The notes under the pieces were generated by a model, which saw nothing but the letters and a program-made list of their open reading frames with translations, did no database searches and was not told the origin of the DNA. 64,000 nucleotides of DNA from assembly GCF_009856825.1 (NCBI RefSeq), contig NZ_WVTD01000016.1, positions 1-64,000 of the forward strand, given 5' to 3'. The position numbers were made by a program, and so were the translations under genes. The stretch comes from Novosphingobium silvae. Lineage in GTDB: Bacteria > Pseudomonadota > Alphaproteobacteria > Sphingomonadales > Sphingomonadaceae. Below are positions 26,786 through 36,612 of this stretch, in pieces. Numbering within the stretch: the stretch's first letter is position 1; every line of letters starts with the position of its first letter.

Positions 26786-26960
26786 TCTATGGCGGGCTTT
26801 GCACGCCGGTTCCCGCCGATGCGCCGCCTACGTTCATTGTCGTGGCGGCGGACGACGAGTAAATGGCGAACTCCTGTGCAATTCTATAAAGCTTGGCGGG
26901 AGGCAGTAGCGTCGGCCGAGCTTCACATCTATGAGCGCTTTCGCACGGGGTCTATCTGAA
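26749..26960 (+). pseudogene. Alpha/beta hydrolase (acetyl-xylan-esterase-like) remnant
   Basis: One frame gives SPDFASLIYGGL, then PADAPPTFIVVAADDE and a stop. In the next frame the line continues QFYKAWREAVASAELHIYER. Put together this is the end of an alpha/beta hydrolase of the acetyl-esterase type, where VPADAPP.F..VAADD carries the catalytic Asp and AELHIYERGGHGFG carries the catalytic His, which is lost here. At least one in-frame stop, one frameshift and both ends missing make it a pseudogene. It abuts the transposase remnant. Confidence 0.68.
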
Positions 26961-27234
26961 CCCGAAGGGGACCACTAGCGCCCACTAGTGCGACGAACTA
27001 ATCTAGTGGATGCAGTCTCGCGGTTTGACGGCGCGAGCCGACCAATAACCGAACGCGGGATGACCTTGGGGTGCGTATCCGCCAATGTCAGGTTTCGGCG
27101 AAACGCGTCATTCACGGTCGCGCTCGGGAACGACCGTGAAGTCCCAAATTACGTCAGGATCGGGCTGTTTGATCCGCTCGAGGCAGGCACCGGGCCGCTA
27201 ACGGAATTCTGATCTCGTGCTCGCTCTCCTACGC

Positions 27235-28152
27235 TCATTCGCGAATTCCCCGGGCCGCCGATCTATCAGGAAGAATGCCTAGGCCTTGCGCCTGCGCAAT
27301 GACTCGTCTCACGCCCTCAGGTGACCATTGCATCCCCCCTCGCGGCGTTGGCTCTCGCAAATCCTTACTTAACCAAGCCGCAATGCCGCGCAGCGTCGCG
27401 TCTGGCTCGCTCCTGAGCTTGTCCGCAACGAGTAGGGCAACGCGACTATCATTCGAAAGGCGCGGCGCCGTCTCAAGGATCACAGGATTTGCATAGCCTG
27501 CATCAACAAGCGTTCGGCACGCCTTCACCAGCGTGCGTTCAGAAAACGAACGCACCGGGGGCTTGATCGACCGAATGTGCCGCAACACCACCGCCCAGGG
27601 CAACTGCGGGCGCAGGCGCTCAACGAGCGGCAGCCAACCCCGCCGCCCATCGATCAGATCGTGGAGATGCTTTTCTCTCAGGGTGTGACGCAAGGCATCG
27701 ATTGCTGACGGATCCCGGGCGCGCATTTTCGGATTTCCCGGCTTAGCGCCGCGGGCAACTGCCGCTTTGAGGCCAGCGCGCGTACGCTCCCTAATAAGCG
27801 CGCGTTCGAACTCTGCAAAGGCGCCCAGCATCTGTGTCATCAGCATGCCTTGCGGGCTGCTGGTGTCGATCGGATCGTTGATCGAGCGAAAATACGCCCC
27901 CTTCGCACGAAGCCCTTCAACCATTTCGAGCAAATGCGACAACGATCGTGCGAGGCGATCAATCCGCACAACCACAAGGGTGTCCCCCTGCCCTACCGCT
28001 GCGAGCGCGCTGGCTAGTTTAGGTCGGCTCCGGCTGCCACCGCTGGCCCGGTCCTCAAATATGGTTGCGCAGCCCACGCGCTGAAGCTCACCGAGCTGCG
28101 CAGACGTGTCCTGTTCGTCCGTCGATACGCGGGCGTAGCCAATAAGGGGCAT
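27235..28152 (-). CDS. Serine recombinase (resolvase/invertase family) with extended C-terminus
   Basis: A 305-residue site-specific recombinase. The catalytic Ser is in GYARVSTDEQ (residue 10). Other active-site segments are VVVRIDRLARSLSHLLE and the dimer-helix region FAEFERALIRERTRAGL. The usual 185-residue resolvase would end soon after KAAVARGAKPGNP. Here some 160 residues follow, with Arg-rich helical segments and a final GGMQWSPEGVRRVIAQAQ, resembling the DNA-binding recombinase region of longer forms. Substrate sites were not identified. No complete transposon surrounds it, so it may be a stand-alone plasmid multimer resolvase or a leftover. Confidence 0.9.
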   Translation of the reverse strand: MPLIGYARVSTDEQDTSAQLGELQRVGCATIFEDRASGGSRSRPKLASALAAVGQGDTLVVVRIDRLARSLSHLLEMVEGLRAKGAYFRSINDPIDTSSPQGMLMTQMLGAFAEFERALIRERTRAGLKAAVARGAKPGNPKMRARDPSAIDALRHTLREKHLHDLIDGRRGWLPLVERLRPQLPWAVVLRHIRSIKPPVRSFSERTLVKACRTLVDAGYANPVILETAPRLSNDSRVALLVADKLRSEPDATLRGIAAWLSKDLREPTPRGGMQWSPEGVRRVIAQAQGLGILPDRSAARGIRE

Positions 28153-29085
28153 CTGTCACAATCCATCTAACGAGGTCAACCGTTCGGTTGCCCCCGTAAG
28201 GTAGACGCGTAAGCTGCCTTTGACCATCACCCCTCAGTAGGACAGGCGTCTACCGCCCCGTTCATTTTAGCCGAGTGTACGGAACTTGAGAGAGGCCCCT
28301 GCCCCGGCCGGCCGTAGCCTGCGGATACCGCCAGGAAGTGCCCCTGAAAATGCCGGAACTCTGCCGCGCAGCACATTGGCGGCCGGCGGTATTCTTCCCT
28401 GAATCCGGCCGTATTCTTGCGGGGCTGGTAGCGAAAATTTAGCGGTGGCGGGGAGTCCGGTCGTATCCTGAAACCGACAAAAACCCCTCGCCTCATAGCC
28501 TGGTTTGTGCTGTCCGTGAAGGACACTTATCGGACAGTCTATAGCGCATACAAGCAGAGTTTACCTTTTTGGCGATGGTCTCTACCAGGTACGCCATTGC
28601 GGACGCCCGGGGAATTTCATCAATAGTGTAAAAATGGTCGCCGATCAGCCTTCGGACGGTACTGGAATGACTGTCGATCACGTCCATTGGATCCAACGAC
28701 AGCAGCGCGCTCTCAGATACCGGAACTCGAAAAGGGGGCAGGTACACGGCACTCTCCGCAGCGGCCGATTTCCTGTATGTCTGAAGAGCTTTTCCATCGC
28801 AACATCAGGCGACGTGCCGGGGGAGTCCCACCGTAACATCCATGTATATGCTTCACCTGCGCCCTGACCGGAAACTTACGCAACATACCGCAGGGGGCGA
28901 GCCGGGGGAGACCGCCAGAAGTTCAAGGCTCACGACGCGAAGCGGAACTTGCTTTTGCGTCCGCCTGACGCCGCCGCGCTTGCACGTCCTTGCGAATGCA
29001 GCGGGTTGCTCCTTAGTCGTGCCGGCCTCGAGTCAAAGCCGAAGGCGTCCTTCCTGGCAACTGAACTATCGAATTAAGAACCTCG
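28153..29085. other. Intergenic region with no confident gene
   Basis: About 930 bases. On the minus strand 28493-28747 encodes 84 residues with ordinary composition (MDVIDSHSSTVRRLIGDHFY, EIPRASAMAYLVETIAKKVN) and could be a small gene, but no family is recognised. 28340-28480 is rich in short direct repeats of the type CGGCCG/GTATTCTT that look like the edge of an old mobile element. No RNA gene recognised. Confidence 0.4.
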
Positions 29086-29114
29086 AGTGTCACTTTACCC
29101 CCGGCAAAGTGACA
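29086..29114. promoter_or_regulatory. Dyad operator candidate before winged-helix gene
   Basis: GTGTCACTTT, nine bases, then AAAGTGACAC: a perfect 10-bp inverted repeat. It ends about 70 bases before the start of the winged-helix protein. The AT-rich arms and position suit autoregulation by that protein or a replication-type binding site. Its use as a terminator is unlikely, since no U-tract follows. Confidence 0.55.
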
Positions 29115-29185
29115 CGGCTGTCCTATTTGCTTTATTGCGCGGAAAAGGGATTCACATCTGGTGTCGGTCGTGCTTGATTCATGAA

Positions 29186-29743
29186 ATGTTCCAGGCCGAT
29201 CTTTTCCGCGACAGCAGACCTTCCGAACCGATGCGTCTCGCTGCGCCGCCGCCGACCACTACGGTCTCGATCCTCGAGCGCCTTTCCACGAACTGCAAAC
29301 GTCCGCGCTACGCGTTCATGGTGCTCAACCTGCTTGTCGAAGCCAGCCAGCGCACCGGCTCTGCCGGGCCCTATGTCCTCGTCGGTGATATGCGTGTGCC
29401 GGTTCGCGACTGGCTTTGCGATGCTTTAGTACCCGTCGCTCAGCGCGACCCGCGACGTCTTTCGATCGAAGGTCGGGTCCGCCAGATGCTCGAGGATGCG
29501 GGTGCCCTACCTGCGGATCCTGACGACGCGCAGCGTTTGGTTGATGAGAAGGTCCTGGAGCGTATCCGCATTTCAGGTCGTACGAACGTAAGTCGGGCCG
29601 TGAGCGAATTGGTCCGAGCCGGATTGGTCAAGCGGCATTACCAGGGCTTCCGGGTTGATCACCACAATCGCGGTGCGAAGCGACAGGCGGTCTATGTCGT
29701 GACCGAACCGGTAATGCGGGCTCTTTCGCGTGCTACGACCTGA
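29186..29743 (+). CDS. Winged-helix DNA-binding protein, possibly replication- or plasmid-related
   Basis: A 185-residue soluble protein starting MFQADLFRDSRPSEPMR. The middle holds VPVRDWLCDALVPVAQRDPRR. The C-terminal third has the form of a winged helix: ISGRTNVSRAVSELVRAGLVKRHYQGFRVDHHNRGAKRQAVY, i.e. a recognition helix followed by a basic wing. No named family is recognised. The start was placed at the ATG inside the open frame because the upstream part crosses the dyad at 29086-29114. Control by that dyad is inferred. Confidence 0.6.
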   Translation: MFQADLFRDSRPSEPMRLAAPPPTTTVSILERLSTNCKRPRYAFMVLNLLVEASQRTGSAGPYVLVGDMRVPVRDWLCDALVPVAQRDPRRLSIEGRVRQMLEDAGALPADPDDAQRLVDEKVLERIRISGRTNVSRAVSELVRAGLVKRHYQGFRVDHHNRGAKRQAVYVVTEPVMRALSRATT

Positions 29744-29783
29744 CCTCGGGATGCCCCTGCCGGACGAAGAATAGTACCCCTGC

Positions 29784-30428
29784 CTAACTTGGCAGCGAAG
29801 TCGCGGGTTTTCGGGTCGGGAAAACCGGGCCGTGCATTGTCATTTTCTCAGCTTCAAAGGGGCGCTGAAGCAGCCGGATTTCGTCGAACGAACCCCGGAG
29901 CCAGATATCGACGTCGTCAGGGTCGAGGATCATCACCATTGCCTTGGGGTGGATCGGTTCGACCAGCTCGTTGGCATCACAGGTCACCATGGCGAAGCCG
30001 CTACCCTCTTCGTTGGCCTGCCAGAAACCCGCCACGGCAAACACCGGCTGATCTGCCACTGAAAACCACATTTCGCCCTTAAGCAGGGGCTTGCCGTCCT
30101 TGAGGTCGTACTTGTCCGGCGTAAACTCGCAAAACTCGGTGAGCGGCACGATGCAACGATTGCTGGGATTCTCGGCGAGTCGGCGCCATTGCGGCAGGCC
30201 CAGCTTGCGCACATTGGTCATTGGCCAGGGTGCCTTGCCGCCAAGCACATCCCACGTCATCACGTCCCACGCGCGCTGGCCTGCCTGCTCGCGGATCACA
30301 TAGCAGCGGCCTTTGGGTCTCAGCTCCTGCGGATTGAAGCGGTTGTCGCGCGGCCGAGGGCTGAACAGCTTCGGGGCGGAGCCGAACAGTGTTTCCGGCT
30401 CATTCTTCAAGCGGGCGCGATTACACAT
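29784..30428 (-). CDS. SRAP-domain protein (YedK/HMCES-like) protecting abasic sites
   Basis: A 214-residue SOS-response-associated peptidase. The start was set at MCNRARL because the family uses Cys2, exposed after Met removal, to crosslink to abasic sites in single-stranded DNA. Other conserved parts are RPKGRCYVI, the Asn in PMTNVRKLG, the Glu in NRCIVPLTEFCEF and a His in EPIHPKAMVMIL, where most members read HxRMP, so the strand after the His is unusual. A broken umuC lies just upstream, consistent with an old SOS or lesion-tolerance cluster. The open frame upstream of the Met lacks similarity. Confidence 0.88.
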   Translation of the reverse strand: MCNRARLKNEPETLFGSAPKLFSPRPRDNRFNPQELRPKGRCYVIREQAGQRAWDVMTWDVLGGKAPWPMTNVRKLGLPQWRRLAENPSNRCIVPLTEFCEFTPDKYDLKDGKPLLKGEMWFSVADQPVFAVAGFWQANEEGSGFAMVTCDANELVEPIHPKAMVMILDPDDVDIWLRGSFDEIRLLQRPFEAEKMTMHGPVFPTRKPATSLPS

Positions 30429-30478
30429 GGCTGGTTCCTTGTCGTGGCACTGGAACGGTAGCTTGCTTCGCGCCGCCT

Positions 30479-30860
30479 TTAGCGCGCGATCGGCACCTGG
30501 TCGATGCGTGTCGTCCACGACGGGCTCTTGAAGGTCCGCTTGGTGTCATAGGACTTGGCGCCCATACCTTCAGAAGCGAGGCGCAGGGTGTTGCGACCGA
30601 ACCTATCGTTGATGCCGTCCAGCGCCGCCAGCAAGGCAGGCGAGCGCGGCAAAGAGATCCTGCTGCGCACCGGATTCCGGCTCCAGCCCTTCCAGCATGA
30701 CGCCGCACTTGGTGTAGACCGCGCCCTGCTCGAATATTGCTTCGGCAATGCGCGCCGCGGTGCTGGCGATGACGCGCGGATCGTTGGTCGAGGGAGATAT
30801 CGGACACGTGTGTGCAGAACCAAGGTTCCGGGGAAGAAAAGATCGGCATAGCCCTGATGG
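30479..30860 (-). pseudogene. umuC-type Y-family polymerase 3' remnant, frameshifted
   Basis: The minus strand encodes the C-terminal end of a UmuC-like translesion polymerase in pieces. NDPRVIASTAARIAEAIFEQ and YTKCGVMLEGLEPE lie in one frame; ALLAALDGINDRFGRNTLRL and SWTTRIDQVPIAR-stop lie in the next. The switch is near 30650, and a second frame change near 30790 is likely. The catalytic palm domain is missing entirely. It sits just upstream of the SRAP gene on the same strand. Confidence 0.75.
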
Positions 30861-31052
30861 ATCGTCAGGAAGCCTGATCTCATCGCGCACGCCCATGGAT
30901 TCTTCATCCAGCTGCGCCTTGGCCCGAGCGAGTGCCTCGCGCGAAAGATATGTCCAACCAAGAGCTGGCTCGACAAGCGTGGTTAGGGGTCGGCCCTTGG
31001 CCGCAGTCGGCACTGGCTCAGCGCCCTTCCCACGAGGTGAGTTGCGGGGCCG

Positions 31053-31428
31053 TCACCCTTCCACTTCCAAAGCAGCAAGGAACTCGGCCATCAGGTCTGC
31101 CACGCGTCGCTGCCGGAGAATGCGGAGATCCCGCACCTCCTCGTTGCCATCCGCGTTAGCGTCGTTGTCCTCGAAACGGGCGACCGCGACCGGGCCATCC
31201 CTTCGGTATGACTGATCGGGGTCATCATGGACGAAGCGGATCTTGAGCTTCGAGAGCGCCTCCCGCACCGCGTCGACATGCGGCCCGGCCAACGCCTCGC
31301 GGAACCCAGAGCGCGAGCGCTACGCCCCAGGTCTGGGCTTTGCTCCTTTCGGCAGCCGCTTCACGAAGGACGTTGAGTGCCCGCTCGATCGTTCCCGCGC
31401 CCTGAGCTTGCCGATCGGTGGGAGTCAT
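31053..31428 (-). pseudogene. Frameshifted hypothetical gene
   Basis: MTPTDRQAQGAGTIERALNV and LREAAAERSKAQTWGVALALW run in one frame. After about 31295 the protein-like sequence continues in another: REALAGPHVDAVREALSKLK, RFVHDDPDQSYRRDGPVAVA and a tail RRVADLMAEFLAALEVEG-stop. A single-base indel explains this. No family is recognised. It could also be two small adjacent genes. The region between it and the umuC remnant, and 31430-31630, hold no supported gene. Confidence 0.45.
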
Positions 31429-31630
31429 GGCCGCGGATGCGCAGGATCGCTTCCTCCTCGGCGCGGGTGCCGAATGGCGGTGACGCCAGCGTGCGGCCGC
31501 GCGGCGTCCAGGTTGGATCTCGGGGATCAGGGCCACCACCGTTGCGCGCGCCATCGCCACGTCCGGGCATCACGGCAAAATCCATTCGGCCGACCGAGCG
31601 GAGCATTGGGTCGTGGGGGGCGGGGCTATG

Positions 31631-33082
31631 TCAATCGACAAGGCCCCAGAACCCACCTTTGCGCCCGTGCATCTTGCGTAATCTCGCTTCATAATCGGTG
31701 TGAGATTCATGCGCGCCAAAATCGGAGATTTGTCGCGAGAGACTGGCGCACTCGATGAGATGACGAGCGGCGTGCTTGTAACGCTTTGACCGGGCATGGA
31801 TCAGGGTGAAATCGATCATGGCGCGCAGCACAAGGCTTGCTGCCAACGGATATTTCGCCGAAAGCGCGTCAGCGGTAGGCGTTAGGATTTCGTAATGGTC
31901 GCCGTCGATCTTCTCGAAACGACCGATTACAAGGCCGGCGGCACGGTCAAGCTTCGGCCATTCCACGAAGAACGACAGTGCACCAAGAACGCTGTTGCAG
32001 GCTTGCGCGTGGTCGAAGGCACGCGTCTCGGCATCGATGTCCTCGAAATCGGCCAGCTGCTTGAGGTATTCACGCAAGTGCCCGGACGACAGCGAACTTT
32101 CGAAGCAGGACCAGCGCATGTCCTGTGCCTCACGCCCCCTGCCCAATGCGTCCAGAACGGCGATCCTTGCATCAACCCATTTGAAGTCCGGCCAATTGAA
32201 GCTGGAGTGACTGGGATTGTTCTGCGTTGCCGCATCAAGGATTTGAAGGGCATCGTCAGCACGATCTGCGGCGACGAGGCGATTGGCGATTTCAGCCGCG
32301 ATCCGGGGCACCTTGCGGGTGGGTTCGTCATACTGCGCGATGAACGCATCGACATCGCCTAATGCGTCAGCGATCTCCATGAGGGCGAGCTTCACCGTGC
32401 TATCTCGGCCACGCTCGTCAATCTCATCCTGGTAGATGGCACCGCTTGATGCCCAACCCACGGTGACCCGATCCTTGCCTGCCGGCCTTTTGACAGGCGT
32501 CTTCGCCAGCGCAGTCATGCGGCCGCGCAGATAGGTAAGCCCGCGCTCTCCCAGAACGGGAGCAAGGGTGCCGATCAGGTCGTCGTACTGGCCATACTCA
32601 TTGGCGGTCAATGCATCATAGACCGCGTCACCCAGCACCTCCGGCCTGGGATTTGCCCGCACGGCAATCTCCGCCAGATCCGCGACAGCCTCATGGAAAA
32701 TGGCAATGACCATCCCGCTGCTGTCATCACAGCGCCCGAAGATGGAATTGGCCAGGCCGAGAAAACGCCACATCAACGCCATGCCCTCGGCAGGGTCCGA
32801 TTGAGCGACCTGCTCGACAATGGCCTTCCTTTGCGTCTGAAGATCCGCGATCAGGGCTTTACGGTTCTGCCAGTCGACGAAGGATCGCGATCGCCGGATC
32901 GTGCTGAGCCTTTTGTCCACTTCACGCGCCACCTCCCCCGGGCTTTGTGCGCCAGCAAGCTCCAGCCGCAGGCGACGCTTGGCGAGGGCATTTCCCGTGC
33001 TGATTTCGATCAGCAATTGGGCGAGGCGAGTCGCCCCCAAGTCCTCAAGGTTCTTCGCGTTCAGAGTTTTCTTGGAAGCCAA
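31631..33082 (-). CDS. DUF6880 family protein
   Basis: A 483-residue cytosolic protein starting at a TTG, giving MASKKTLNAKNLEDLGATRL, the typical beginning of DUF6880 proteins. ATG codons further upstream are only in sequence overlapping the neighbouring gene. Other family stretches are LLIEISTGNALAKRRLRLEL, RSRSFVDWQNRKALIADLQ, and a helical-repeat C-terminal half ending in KYPLAASLVLRAMIDFTL and RYKHAARHLIECASL. The helical pairs resemble TPR-like repeats. Function unknown. It is the last gene of a leftward operon led by rpoD, 31 bases after the preceding gene. Confidence 0.75.
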   Translation of the reverse strand: MASKKTLNAKNLEDLGATRLAQLLIEISTGNALAKRRLRLELAGAQSPGEVAREVDKRLSTIRRSRSFVDWQNRKALIADLQTQRKAIVEQVAQSDPAEGMALMWRFLGLANSIFGRCDDSSGMVIAIFHEAVADLAEIAVRANPRPEVLGDAVYDALTANEYGQYDDLIGTLAPVLGERGLTYLRGRMTALAKTPVKRPAGKDRVTVGWASSGAIYQDEIDERGRDSTVKLALMEIADALGDVDAFIAQYDEPTRKVPRIAAEIANRLVAADRADDALQILDAATQNNPSHSSFNWPDFKWVDARIAVLDALGRGREAQDMRWSCFESSLSSGHLREYLKQLADFEDIDAETRAFDHAQACNSVLGALSFFVEWPKLDRAAGLVIGRFEKIDGDHYEILTPTADALSAKYPLAASLVLRAMIDFTLIHARSKRYKHAARHLIECASLSRQISDFGAHESHTDYEARLRKMHGRKGGFWGLVD

Positions 33083-33113
33083 AGTCTCAACTCGATCCGG
33101 GCTGGTTGCACGG

Positions 33114-33758
33114 TCAGTGCATGACGGGTTTTGTGATCGTAAATCCCTCGAGCATCTGATGTCGAGCCCGGGCGCAAGACAACACAGCCTCATGGATTTC
33201 GGTTTCCATGATTTTGGTGAGTTCTCGCACGTGTCTGAACGTCGTTTCGAGCTGGGTTCGGCTTTCCGCCTGGATGTCACGCGCAACCAGGTCCTCAATG
33301 CCGCCCATCATCGCGCGAAGTTCACCAAGGTGCCCCAGGGACATATGGGCTCGCTCCGGCAACTCTAGGGCTTCATGACCACCGAACAGACCTTCAACAA
33401 AGCCTTCCAGCTCCTGTCGGCGCACTCGGGCGTACCTCGCAAGATTCTCCGCCGACGGATCGAGTTCAAGGCGATAAAGCCTGAAGGACGCTGTACGGCT
33501 ATTGTGCCTGGTCAGGCTGTTCCAAAGCTGATTGATCAGCACATCGATCAGATGATTGAGATCATCCATGGAATCGAACGGCGGGAATTCGCCGCCCCAC
33601 AGCCCTTTCACCACCGGAAGCGGCGAAGTCTCCATCAGTGGTGAGGCGATTGCTCCGAGAAACCGGGTGCGCACTTCATGGTAACGAACCGGACAGGCGT
33701 GCTTCTCCAGCACATCGCGTACGACTTTCTCGGTCGGCGTTCTGAATCTTGACGTCAT
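33114..33758 (-). CDS. Conserved hypothetical protein in rpoD operon
   Basis: A 214-residue soluble, mostly helical protein (TEKVVRDVLEKHACPVRYHE, MDDLNHLIDVLINQLWNSL, ELRAMMGGIEDLVARDIQ). No family is recognised, although the SMDDLNHLIDVLINQLWN stretch recalls small Asp/Trp helical proteins of the UPF0149 type, a weak likeness. It lies 34 bases after rpoD and 31 before the DUF6880 gene on the same strand, so the three are very likely one transcript. The start ATG follows GGGAAGAG immediately; an ATG nine bases upstream in another frame is not used. Confidence 0.65.
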   Translation of the reverse strand: MTSRFRTPTEKVVRDVLEKHACPVRYHEVRTRFLGAIASPLMETSPLPVVKGLWGGEFPPFDSMDDLNHLIDVLINQLWNSLTRHNSRTASFRLYRLELDPSAENLARYARVRRQELEGFVEGLFGGHEALELPERAHMSLGHLGELRAMMGGIEDLVARDIQAESRTQLETTFRHVRELTKIMETEIHEAVLSCARARHQMLEGFTITKPVMH

Positions 33759-33792
33759 CTCTTCCCATACTCACCAAACGCCGACGGCGCTA

Positions 33793-35871
<2,079 letters not shown>

Positions 35872-36120
35872 ACTTGGGTCGTCAACTCGTCTTTGAAGTC
35901 TCGTTCACGAGACCATGCACGCATATGTAGCCGCCCCTTTGCCGGACAAGTCCGAGCAGTTCCAGCGTGCTTTCCACGATGCATGCGTTTACCGGCGCTG
36001 AGGTCGGCTCAGCTAACATGATCCTTGAGCAGTTTTTTGCACCCGCCGCGCATCGCCCAGCATTCGCTTAGGATTGAAGGGTTTGGTAACCCTGCTTTTC
36101 AAACTCCGCGCTAGCCAGGC

Positions 36121-36159
36121 TTTCATGCTGATGCATCAATGACGGGCATCAGCATGAAA
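36121..36159. repeat. 14-bp perfect inverted repeat upstream of rpoD
   Basis: TTTCATGCTGATGC, 11 bases, then its exact complement. It lies about 250 bases upstream of the rpoD start in a 400-base stretch (35872-36270) that holds no gene. There is no U-tract. It may be an operator or a recombination or partition element; nothing links it to a known protein. Confidence 0.6.
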
Positions 36160-36270
36160 TATCCCTATATCGCGCTACTGCATGGCCATCCTCGCGACAC
36201 ATGCAGCACTGTGAATTGCAGCGCGCTTACGCCGCACCATTTCAGGCTCATCCCACGTCTGACTGAGATT

Positions 36271-36392
36271 CATCTTCCCGTTCGGTAAGATGCCGTCGTT
36301 CCGCCTCAGCCAACGCTAGTATTCTTACCGAACGGGAAGATATGGCCTTGCGTTCAGGCGATGAAGCTGCCATCTTACCGAACGGGAAGACA
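36271..36392 (+). promoter_or_regulatory. Three HipB-type operators at exact 50-bp spacing
   Basis: Three copies of the 18-mer TCTTACCGAACGGGAAGA occur with cores at 36273-36290 (inverted), 36323-36340 and 36373-36390. The consensus TCTTnCCGnnCGGnAAGA is a full palindrome. The cores are exactly 50 bp apart, and the last ends one base before the hipB ATG, covering its ribosome-binding site (GGGAAG). HipB of E. coli binds spaced palindromes before hipBA in the same way. Binding here by the HipB-like protein is inferred. Confidence 0.82.
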
Positions 36393-36604
36393 TGATACAC
36401 ACGGCTCAACAATTTGGCACAGCGATTGCCGCCGCTCGCAAGGGCCTTGGCCTTACCCAGCGCGAGCTCGCGCTTGCGATCAATACCGGCGAGCGTTTCA
36501 TCGTGGATCTTGAGGCGGGCAAGGCCACTGCCCAATTGGGCAAGGCTCTTGCTGCTGCGCAGGCTGTCGGACTTCGACTGACGGCTTTGGGCTCGCCTGA
36601 CTGA
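36392..36604 (+). CDS. hipB: HipB-like antitoxin (XRE family)
   Basis: A 70-residue helix-turn-helix protein. The motif GLTQRELALAINTGERFIVDLEAGKATAQLGKAL covers the DNA-binding helices and the turn; a short hydrophobic end (VGLRLTAL) would form the dimer strand. It is the antitoxin and repressor for the HipA-like kinase starting eight bases downstream. The start ATG is fixed by the operator edge and by the family length. The operator overlaps the translation start, so repression could act on transcription and shield the start region. Confidence 0.88.
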   Translation: MIHTAQQFGTAIAAARKGLGLTQRELALAINTGERFIVDLEAGKATAQLGKALAAAQAVGLRLTALGSPD

Positions 36605-36612
36605 GCCGGCAC

